64,000 nucleotides of DNA, from NCBI GenBank assembly GCA_037176885.1, contig JAWWNJ010000042.1:992001-1056000 (forward strand), in the 5' to 3' direction. Of the stretch, positions 44,252 through 52,848 are shown piece by piece. A program made the position numbers and the translations under genes. The notes under the pieces are model-generated. The model was not told the DNA's origin and made no database searches. It saw only the letters and a list, made by a program, of their open reading frames with translations. Origin of the DNA: Favolaschia claudopus. Taxonomy: Eukaryota > Basidiomycota > Agaricomycetes > Agaricales > Mycenaceae. The first letter of the stretch is position 1. Each line of letters begins with the position of its first letter.

Positions 44252-44838
44252 TCACCTATCGATCCGCTGACCAGTGGCGATCAACGTTTGCTCGACCACT
44301 CGCTTAATATCCACCGTCTGCCCAATCCCGGCCTTCCAGAAAAATTCCCTGTGGTGACCCCCACACTCACAATCGACCTTCTTGATGTGGATGCCTCGCG
44401 CCCGAAGGCGGGCGTGAATAGTCGCCTCTATAGCGAGGTTCGCTCTCGTATTGAAATATATGACCACTTACCAGTCAATTTTACAGAGCTAGTCTTCCAG
44501 TACGATATCCATCGCGTAACACCGCAATCCCGGTATTCCCTCCGCCGCCGGTCGATGTTGTTCGTCAATCCGTATTTGACGCGAGTACCGATGTAAACTC
44601 CGGATGCGTTGTAGACGCGTTGGGTGAAAGCGTAGATGAACCCTCTATAATCCTGGTACGGATTGTTGCTGCGTAGAACCCTGAGGCGTTGTATTGGAGT
44701 CATACGCGAACTTGATACAAAGTTACTGTATTTGGAAAACAGAAAAAAATTCACTTACAATCGCTTCATAAACGCGCGTCTTCGACGCTCTCCTGTCGAC
44801 CAACGAGCCGGGCGCACTCCAACTGTAGTGGTCGACAT
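44252..44838 (-). CDS. Gene O, T5orf172 (GIY-YIG superfamily) protein
   Basis: Minus strand. Start chosen at MSTTTVGVRPARWSTGERRR (44838), about 50 bp after a TTTATATT box; an upstream in-frame ATG exists at 45030. Introns at about 44757-44725 (GTAAGT...ATACAG) and 44470-44428 (GTAAGT...TATAG) keep the frame. The T5orf172 domain is plain: DYRGFIYAFTQRVYNASGVY, RVKYGLTNNIDRRRREYRDC, then EATIHARLRARGIHIKK, DCECGGHHREFFWKAG. The family is related to GIY-YIG nucleases and is found in phages, large DNA viruses and in big copy numbers in mushrooms. The catalytic Arg/Glu pattern (NNIDRRR, EATIH) appears conserved. Intact, about 160-170 residues. Confidence 0.8.
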
Positions 44839-45240
44839 ATGAGTAGAAGAAGAGGTTGTAAAGGTCGAAATTCGACGAAATTCGAGAAATATAAAGACAT
44901 TCAGACGGCATCTCGGCCGCCGCGTTCCGGAAGCTCGGCAGAGCTGTATCACAGCGTTGAGAATGGGGGAAGTGAATCGAAACGCGCGTCTGGTATCGGA
45001 AATGTATCGCGAACATTTGCGAAATGCCATCAAAAATATTTGATGGGAGTCACGTGACCGCGTCCAACCGTATCTAACAAAAATCAAATCGAATTTTGAC
45101 TGGCGGTGTATGGTTGTTTACTAGTTGTTTGTTTACTTTGAGTTAATACACATTCTTCCATACACTATCTACATCTGAACTAGCTCTAAGACAGGATAGT
45201 GGGCTTTGCCGCGCGCGCACGGGCCTACTGTGATTATACG

Positions 45241-45299
45241 ACAACGCCACGATTTCTGTTAGCCGATCGGCCCGCTTACCCGAGAACAAACAATGTCAA
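45241..45299 (+). repeat. About 60 bp dispersed repeat, copy 2
   Basis: Same orientation as 5257-5325: ACGCCACGATTTCT, TTAGCCGATCGGCCCGCTTA, CCCGAGAACAAA, then (A)ATGTCAAA. Immediately after, an ATG at 45327 opens a 39-codon frame (MQVERDRRFLRSLEHTGRGV) that meets a GTAATG donor. Confidence 0.75.
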
Positions 45300-45463
45300 A
45301 TTGAATGGTTCGATTTTCCTTTTACCATGCAGGTAGAGCGAGATCGTCGCTTCCTGCGCTCCCTGGAACACACCGGACGTGGAGTTTCTGGTAATGTGTC
45401 TCTTTCTGCAACGCATTTGCAAATTGCTTCTACTGATCCGACTTGAGGTTCTGTAACGAGTTA

Positions 45464-45728
45464 CTGTAGTATTACGTTCAATTCATAGGGTCACAGGTCA
45501 CAGACCCGAAATCCTACGAAAATTTTCGTAAGTCACAGCGTCACAAAGGGGTCCTACGAAAGGTTTCTCCCTGTGACACGAAATTTGGTGCAATTTCGGG
45601 CCTAAAAAGGGGGTAAAAAACGAAAAAATTTCGTAAGTCACAGTGTCCCAAGGCCCCCTAACGAAAGGGTAAATTCGTAAGGGGTGTCACACCCAAAACC
45701 GCCTTACGAATTGAACATAATACTACAG
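45464..45728. mobile_element. MITE-like element 1 with TA flanks
   Basis: Terminal inverted repeats CTGTAGTATTACGTTCAATTC-like on the left and its complement on the right differ at one base over 21. A TA dinucleotide flanks each end (45462-45463, 45729-45730), the Tc1/mariner signature. The 265 bp interior is non-coding with repeated CCTACGAAA, TTTCGTAAGTCACAG words and GTGTCACACCC. No transposase of its own. Confidence 0.85.
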
Positions 45729-46010
45729 TATCGAGTTTGAGTCTGTGCAAGTAATAGACTAACCTGAGGTTGCTTATTAGATGATTCAATCGGACCACGA
45801 CATTCTATGAAGACAAAGACATGTATCATTCAGTTCACCTTAGATTCTAAACCGTAAGTGGTGCATTCGAGCAGGGGAATTTCTTACTCACTGTTTCAAA
45901 ATCAATTCCGCCTGGCAGAGACTGACAGTTTCGGTGGAATTTTCGGAACTTGAAGCACATTGACAACACAGGATCGCCAACACACCAGCCGGCTCAAGAG
46001 GTGGTTCAAC

Positions 46011-46111
46011 TCGAGTGTAGCCCTTGGTGGGCAGTGTCTCTCCATGTCAATGAAATGGAGGTGCTTTGAATTTTAGCGGACATTGATCCAGGTTCAACTC
46101 CTGGCACTTGA
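46011..46111 (+). ncRNA. tRNA-like module 1
   Basis: TCGAGTG (46011-46017) pairs with CACTTGA (46105-46111) as a 7 bp acceptor stem with one G-U. A T-arm CCAGG-TTCAACT-CCTGG precedes the 3' strand. TAGCCCTTGGTGGGC supplies an A-box-like D region. GTGTC may pair with GACAT as an enlarged anticodon stem. At 101 nt it is longer than a standard tRNA, as if intron-containing or degenerate. Confidence 0.5.
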
Positions 46112-46367
46112 ATTGAGAAGTCGCATTGCAAATTTTTTGAGGTTTCACTCTTCGACCTGCCTCCTCGCCTCTACGAGGCTAATCCTTATCTCGTATCTTG
46201 AATGCTTCACTCTTCCAACATCGAACAAATGCGGCTCAGCCTGCATAATGAACTACGGAATCGACAGAAGGAGTGGCGTACTTCGCCTCAAATCTAATTC
46301 TCCGCCTTATTACTTGTTTAAATTTGGATGGAACTAACCCGGCTGACAATTAAATAGATAATTCCAC

Positions 46368-46474
46368 TCGGGTGTAGCCCTCGGTGGGTAGTGTCCTTCA
46401 ATATTCGCGGCATCATTTAGCTCAAAATCGATTTTCACCAGACACTTATCCAGGTTCAATTCCTGGCACTCGAA
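46368..46474 (+). ncRNA. tRNA-like module 2
   Basis: TCGGGTG (46368-46374) pairs with CACTCGA (46468-46474). T-arm CCAGG-TTCAATT-CCTGG; GTGTC and GACAC form a perfect 5 bp stem enclosing a 45 nt loop. TAGCCCTCGGTGGG is the A-box-like part. Box B GGTTCAATTCC is a full match to the Pol III consensus. Confidence 0.5.
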
Positions 46475-47078
46475 ATTCCTCTCAGTACTCGCCCTTTTTT
46501 TGACAGTTTTACTCTTTGGCCCTCTTTGGCCTACTCCCCCGCATCAAGAGTCAACGCTGGTTGAACGCCTCGCCAGTCCCAAATTAAACAAATGCTGTTC
46601 TGCATAATGAACCTCGGCGTCAAAAAACGAATTCTATGTGCTTAACCTCTGGAGTCAAATCTAATTCTCCGCCTCACTTATTTAGGTGCAAACGACTCGG
46701 TAGGGAGCGGTCCACCGTAGGCTTCATCTGTCTAACCCCCACTTTGATAAGCGTCGCAAATTCAGGTTCGACTTCTGCTCTCCGAGATCGGAGCATACGT
46801 CTTCTACGAGTTTTTGCTTTCTTTCCTCTGCTGACTGGAGTCCAGTTCAAAATGTTCAGCAGTCTGTTTGTTCGCGTCTTGCTGATTTTATGTTCTGAAT
46901 TTCCACACCCTAGCGACACATTCAATGCTTTTATCAATCCTACTTGGGACTCATATTCTAAAACGTAGGTGCCGGTCTGCTAGAGGAGACGAATATTTAC
47001 TGAAATTCAATCCAAAGACAGGTGGTGAAGCAGAGCAAGATATTTCAACACACCAGCTGGCTCGAAAAACCGTTCAAC

Positions 47079-47179
47079 TCGGGTGTAGCCCTCGGTGGGT
47101 TGTGTCTCTCAATTTGCATTGTTGTGTACAACTTTGATTTATGATGCACACACATCCAGGTTTGACTCCTGGCACTCGA
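47079..47179 (+). ncRNA. tRNA-like module 3
   Basis: TCGGGTG (47079-47085) pairs with CACTCGA (47173-47179). T-arm CCAGG-TTTGACT-CCTGG, D-like TAGCCCTCGGTGGG. The central stem is less perfect than in module 2. Confidence 0.5.
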
Positions 47180-47734
47180 ATGATCAAGGCAATGAAAGAA
47201 TCTCTTGACGGTTTTGCTTTACTTCTTTGGACTCGCGTTCATTAAAAGGAGAGTCAAACACTTCGCTCGCTCGAATTCCAACAAATGTGGCTTTTCATAA
47301 CTTCGAACTTCGGAATGAATTGATGAAAGGATTAACACGCTTGCTTGGCCTCAAATCTGATACTCCACCTTAGAGCCAGCCACAAACAGTTTGAGCTGGT
47401 AAACGGCTCTCCTGCTCATGCCGGAGCCTCCAACACTGACCACCGTCGCGAATCCAGGTTCGACTCCTGCTGTCCGAGATCGGGACATATGTCTTCTGCC
47501 AACTGTGATTTTTTGGTTGTGATTCAATTAAGAATGTCCAACAATCTGTCCGAGTCTTGATTCGTGATGCTGTGTCTATGTTGAGTTAAGCTTCATGCTT
47601 TGGCTGTTTTTGCCTTTGACGAAGTTTGCCTTGGCCTCAGAACTTGTGAAGTTTAGCGTAAGTTATTTAATTCAGCCTCCAAATCTAAATCATACTATCT
47701 AAGGCAGCATTACTATCATTTAACAACCACCTAC

Positions 47735-47830
47735 ACGGGTGTAGACCATGAGACAGACCCAGGCAATATATGTTTGCACTGGTCTTTCAACGAGATATTC
47801 TGTGATTTGGGTTCGATTCCCAACACCTGA
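47735..47830 (+). ncRNA. tRNA-like module 4, diverged
   Basis: ACGGGTG faces CACCTGA (6 of 7 pairs). T-arm TTGGG-TTCGATT-CCCAA is perfect. The D region differs from the other modules, and CCAG...CTGG may form the middle stem. A further fragment, CCACTCGGGTGTG, is at about 48055. Confidence 0.4.
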
Positions 47831-47860
47831 ATGAGGCGACGTGGTAAATTTTTCTTTTCT

Positions 47861-48530
47861 CTTTTTCTTGATACCGACTTCTTCAAGCTTCTTTAATCTA
47901 ATTCATATAGCTAGGCTGGTGTGATACATTCTGCGACTTAGCTATCCAGCCAAAGTCATTGGCTGCCACTCTTTTCAACAACAGTCTGATCTCGCAAACA
48001 ATTGTCTAAATTACAAGGTCTTGAGACAAATTGATAACAAAAAGTTGAAATATCCACTCGGGTGTGTTGTGCCTTTATATAGATACAGTTGAATACAAGC
48101 ATTCATATGGGCCGGTCTGCGACAATCCAGACAGCAATCCAGCAATCAGAAGTTTTGTTGCGATAGTGTTGGGCACTGTCAATAGAAGTGAAGAGTACAA
48201 TGTCGTGCTCCTTGACGTTGTCACGGCTGGTGTTCCGGAGTTTGTCAATAAATTTGTTGGTGATTTTGAATTCGTTCAAGGAGGCCTCAACCTTCTCAGG
48301 CGATGGGTTGTCTGGCCGGTCCATTGGTGGTTCCTCTTCTTTGTCAGAGTCATTGTCATTGGTGGGATTCGCGGGAGGGCTTGCAGGAGGACCGGAATGT
48401 GGTCAAAGAGAATCATGCTGTTTGTATTGCCATTAAAACGACTCAATACAAATGCTGATAGAAGACTTATGTACCTCTCCTTGAGAATCAGTCATTATTA
48501 TTGAATGGTGTATTATCCTCGTTGTTAATA
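47861..48530. other. Gene-free spacer
   Basis: AT-rich, with short frames on both strands and no consistent splice pattern. No recognised motif. Confidence 0.4.
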
Positions 48531-48835
48531 GGGACAGTCAGAGTACGGTTTTGAGGGTCGTTTATGAAGTCATTTCTCAAATTTCAGAAGCGTGGGATAA
48601 ATGATAAACGACTTCGTAAACGATGCACAACCACTTCTGGAGGTGTTTCTGCATTCGTTTATGGGTTGTCTCTCCTGCCAAATAAATCACCAGGTGTTTA
48701 TTCCCACGTTTCTGTCAACTTTCTGATCCCAACAATTTCGATAAACAACTTCATAAACAAGTTCAAAAACGACCCCATAAACGCCTCATAAACCACAGTC
48801 CATAAACGGCCCAAAAACACTACTCTGACTGTCCC
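48531..48835. mobile_element. MITE-like element 2 with perfect 15 bp TIR
   Basis: Left GGGACAGTCAGAGTA and right TACTCTGACTGTCCC are exact inverted complements. TA lies on both sides (48529-48530, 48836-48837). The 305 bp interior has many copies of (A/G)TAAAC(G/A) and its complement, such as CGTTTATG, suggesting internal fold-back. Non-coding; probably mobilised by a Tc1/mariner-type transposase. Confidence 0.85.
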
Positions 48836-49189
48836 TAATGAGGCCAGCTGACCGGTCCTTGTGAATGAAATAAGAACAATAACAGTACATGGAAACAAGA
48901 ACACAACACACCTCAGGCTCCGGATCAGAGACAGGTTCTTCTTCAAGTTGTCTAGTAGAATTCGGTGTGGGTTTTGGGGGTTGTTTCCGATGTTTCTTTG
49001 ATCTTGGGGGGGTTCCAATCCTTGCTCAATCTGTTGGTGACAAGAGAAAGTCGACTGTGGGGGCACGTCTTTGCCAGAGATTCCACAGTATTTCGAGCAG
49101 GTGCACTTGTATTGCGGCTCCTCGTTTTCATTGTCTGTGGAAGACTGTGATCCGGGGATGGTAGCACAAGACTGCGGACACTCAGCAAA

Positions 49190-49474
49190 AACCGTTGTTT
49201 AGGACCGTCCTAAATTCAACGAAAAACTTAAAGTTTCGGCAACCAATTAAGTTGACCCTAAACTGTTACAAAAATGTTAAGTAAAGGACGAACAAAAACC
49301 GTTCCCCAAACATCAAGTTTCGGCAACGGTTTCCGAAAGTCCGAAAGGAAAAGAATAAGACGCACCTAAACGCTTTCCAAAACGTTTGATTTTGGGAGGG
49401 CTTCTGGTCGCACCGAAACAATAAGTTTCGGCAACAGTTTCGGCGGTGTTACCAAAACTTATTGTTCTAGACGG
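49190..49474. repeat. Region with repeated AAGTTTCGGCAAC
   Basis: The 13-mer AAGTTTCGGCAAC occurs at about 49231, 49309 and 49422, with an inverted relative (GTTACCAAAACTT) at about 49449. AACCGTT and AACGTTTG words repeat around it. Looks like a worn non-autonomous element abutting the left edge of the LTR. Confidence 0.45.
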
Positions 49475-51311
49475 TGAAACACTGCACTTGAATATATCGA
49501 TATGAGGTGCAAAGTGCGCAATGGACTAATCCACTACCAAACACACAAACAACTCAACCAACACACACAACACTCCAACACTTATATATGTCTCAACAAG
49601 ATACACCAAGTGCTTCCTATTGAGTTCGTGGGGTCCAATCCGAAATCCAGATGTAGTTCAACTTCGTCTACTGGTCTGAACTGACGCAAAACAAGTTCTT
49701 TACTGACTATAGTTTAGAGGAAATCCGTCCGCGGACTTTCCAATGAACAAGGTATATCGCTTTTTAGGATACAAGACTGGGAGGAACTCCGACAGTCAGG
49801 GCGAATTGAATATATTAGACACCAGCCAATTGCTAGAAATGCCTCGTACACACACTTCTTACAGTGCCACTGCGACTGTAGACCTGAACTTCCAAGCTCT
49901 CAGGTACGTTTGACACTCCTTTATATAGCACAAGCTCCAAGGCACTAATCGTATCCCGTCAGGTTACGTGCAGGCAAGTCTGAACACGATGCGTCCGCGG
50001 ATAGATTGTCTACTCTCTTCAACTTGGGGAGATACTAGTTCACTCTTAAGCACACTTTCACTTCAACTGATTCTGAGTAGTCCGCGGGTTAAGTGGACCA
50101 GTCAAACGCAACACTGGTAAATGGGGGCGAGCAATGCTCAAACGGGCCAAGTCCTTGGAAGGTTACTGGGTTGGCTATGCCACGACAAGACTCCACAGTC
50201 CAAAGTTTCCGCGGGTGAACGCTTCTAGAAACTTAAGTCTTAATTCACACTTGTCTGAACTTCAACAAATCGTTCCTAATGAAGACAAAAACTAGCAAGC
50301 AGATAACTCCAATTTAAATGCCTCTACGTCCCTGCCTGAGTACACCAACGCCGTCAATGACCTGCGCGCGATGAACTAGACAAACGACGAGAAATACATG
50401 GCCTTTTATACTAATGCCAAGAAAATACATGATGTAAACAAATCTGGGTCAAGATACAGAGACAATTGAGTTGGGATTGGGTATACGTAGGTCTAGCAGC
50501 CGTCTGCCGCTCTGAATCGTCACGATCCGTCCATGAAAAGTCATCTATTCTGACCATCTCACGGTTGAATCACTATCTTGGTCATCCGCGGATGTGTATC
50601 ACTGTTCCGCTCCGACGTGTCTCCCCGGCATCCATGTAGATCCTCTGAATCATATGGTCGCTCCACTCCGTCTAGACCTTTCTAGATCTCTAGTTCTGTT
50701 TCCAGACCATCAGATCACCGTCTAAGACATTCCTATGCTTCAGTGTCAAACTATCTCATCAGCGGCATACAGGAAAGTGCTTCCGTGATGTACATGCCGA
50801 GTCCGCGGAGTATTCGCCGTGACGTGATGGATGTCCGCAATCACTGTTCCAGATCTGAGGCATCACCCTGCCGTTGATCCAACATCCGGCACCCTTATGT
50901 TCAAGGTACATTGGTGCGGCAACTCGTCCGTAAGTCTTCGGCAGGTCCGCGGCGTCTATGTATCTCATAGACCTTTCGTTTGGATGCTCCGCGGACCTTC
51001 CTCCGACATTCCGTCTTGCTTTACTACAAGTCCAGACTGCACTTCAACTCAGTCTTCATCTGTTACTCTTACAATACCCAAAACCTTGGGTTACTCCATG
51101 TGCCGCGGGCCTCTATGATTATCTCCAGTAACGTTACGACCAGCAGCTCGGAGCTCACTCTGATCCTCCTTCAAGTCACCATGAACAGGAGTACTGACTT
51201 CCTATTGATAGTCGAGTAAAGCTCTTAGTGCCATGCAGCTAATATGGGTATTTGTGCCACAAGTCACTACAAAAGCTAGATAAATACGCGCAAAATTGAC
51301 CACGCGTATCA
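49475..51311 (+). mobile_element. Long LTR, copy 1
   Basis: Begins TGAAACACTGCACTTGAATA and ends CACGCGTATCA, so it has the TG...CA form. Its length is exactly that of copy 2 (1,837 bp), and the two differ by scattered, mostly transition-type substitutions. It contains a TATATAG box (about 49923) and many CCGCGG sites. No coding frame spans it. The flanks (ACGG / TCGT) do not form a target duplication, so it may have lost or exchanged an end. Confidence 0.75.
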
Positions 51312-51394
51312 TCGTCCCGCTCAAACGTAGCGACCTTGATTGATTGAAGCTTGCACAAGTATTCTGAGGGACGATACGTGCTCCCGCCACCCCG

Positions 51395-51416
51395 AACACA
51401 CACACACACACACACA
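51395..51416 (+). repeat. (AC)n microsatellite
   Basis: Eleven AC dinucleotides in a row, in the spacer between LTR copy 1 and the inverted LTR fragment. Confidence 0.95.
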
Positions 51417-51486
51417 TCGTATTGGATTAGATTTTGTGATTTTATATTTCGGTATATTTCACGCCTACACCTACACGCACCGTTTC

Positions 51487-52242
51487 AACGTAGAGACATT
51501 TAAATTGGAGTTATCTGCTTGCTAGTTTTTGTCTTCATTAGAAACGATTTGTTGAAGTTCAGACAAGGGTGAATAAGAGACTAAGTTTCTAGAAGCGTTC
51601 ACCCGCGGAAACTTTGAACTGTGGAGTTTTGTCGTGGTATAGTCAACCCAGTAACCTTCCAAGGACTTGGCCCGCTTGAGCATTGCTCGCCCCCACTTGT
51701 ACCAGTGTTGTGTTTGACTGGTTCCCTTAACCCGCGGACTACTCAGAAGCAGTTGAAGTGAAAGTGTGCTTAAGAGTGAACTAGTATCTCCCCAAGTTGA
51801 AGAGAGTAGACGATCTATCCGCAGACGCATTGTGTTTAAGATCGCTTGCACATAACCTGACGAGATACAATTAGTGCCTTGGAGCTTGTGCTATATAAAG
51901 GAGTGTCAAATGTTCCTGATCATTGAAAGCTCAGGTCTACAGTAGCAATTGACTCTATAAGAAGTGTGTGTACGGGATATCTCTGGCAATTGGCCGTCTG
52001 TCCTACTATATTCAATTCGCCCTGACTGTCGGAGTTCCTCCCAGTCTTGTATCCTAAAAACCGTTATACCTTTTGTTCATTGGAAAGTCCGCGGACGGAT
52101 TTCCTCTAAACTATAGTCAGTAAAGAAGCTTGTTTTGCATCAGTTGGACCAATAGACAAAGTTGAACTACATCTGGATTTCGGATTGGACCTCACGAACT
52201 CAATAGGAAGCACTTGGTGTATCTTGTTGAGACATATACAGT
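51487..52242 (-). mobile_element. Inverted internal fragment of the same LTR family
   Basis: The complement matches about 49573-50330 of copy 1: it reads backwards from GTTATCTGCTTGCTAGTTTT through CACCCGCGGAAACTTTG, TGCTATATAAAGGAGTG and GTCCGCGGACGGATTTC to TGTATCTTGTTGAGACATAT. More diverged than copies 1 and 2. Together with copy 1 it makes a roughly 750 bp inverted repeat around a 1.2 kb spacer. Confidence 0.8.
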
Positions 52243-52848
52243 GCCAAGCGGCACTTCTCCAACACCACTGATCCGAGGGATAATAATTTTTTGTAATTTG
52301 TTTCTGATTTTCTAGGCAAGGAAACCCACGAAAAGAATGTGTTTGGCGTCGAGCTCCCATTCTTTCCCACGATGTTTCACTTTTTCCACCAAAGATGCCC
52401 CAAAATTGAGTGTACCTCCGAGACTCCCCAGCCAAACATTGCCACCTGTCCTGAATCACATCGATGTCCGAGACGAAGTCGCCGATTGTAAGCTTCTGAA
52501 CGGTATTCTGGCTCGTATTTGGTGACTTATAGGCTAGAAATCACAGAATTGCCAATGGCCCCGTTCTCGTACCGACTCTAACAGCTCCGATTTGCCAAGG
52601 TAAAGGAGCCTTCGCGCTGGCATGATTTTATTAGACTTACATTCTCAAAAGCTGTGATATTGCGGCAGCACAATGGGCAGTGAAGAAATATAAAGTCCAT
52701 CGTCCTATCCCCCCTCAAATGCTGGAAGCGCCCCGTACCGCAACGGTACCGACCTAAAATAGAAATATTTACACGTCACAGTTCAGCCAAATAATGTCAA
52801 TCTTGTGCAATCAAAAGGAACGCGTCACCGTGTGCTGCAAAATTGAGG

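Larger units (their letters stand above)
45980..47860 (+). repeat. Tandem array of about 0.7 kb units carrying tRNA-like modules
   Basis: Three to four head-to-tail units of about 0.35-0.7 kb share colinear words: ACACCAGC(C/T)GGCTC, CACTCGGGTGTAGCCCTCGG, CCAGGTT(C/T)(A/G)A(C/T)TCCTGG, AACAAATGCGGCT-like, CATAATGAAC, GGCCTCAAATCTGATACTCC-like. Longer units also contain a second B-box-like segment (AGGTTCGACTTCTGCT at about 46763, AGGTTCGACTCCTGCTGT at about 47456) followed by TCCGAGATCGG. Period grows and shrinks between copies. The design resembles a tRNA-derived SINE or satellite transcribed by RNA polymerase III. Confidence 0.7.

Noticed and set aside
44288..44596. Plus-strand 102-codon frame
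   Set aside because: It is antisense to the well-supported T5orf172 exons.
18336..44838. Endogenous large DNA virus (RNR, SET, RING, T5orf172 together)
   Set aside because: Every gene carries typical 45-65 bp fungal introns and no capsid, viral polymerase or packaging gene is present.
46011..47830. Functional nuclear tRNA genes
   Set aside because: The modules are about 100 nt, lack a standard anticodon loop and vary between tandem copies; a tRNA-derived repeat fits better.
45980..47860. CRISPR-like array
   Set aside because: Units are long, unequal and diverged, with no constant short repeat alternating with unique spacers, and the organism is eukaryotic.
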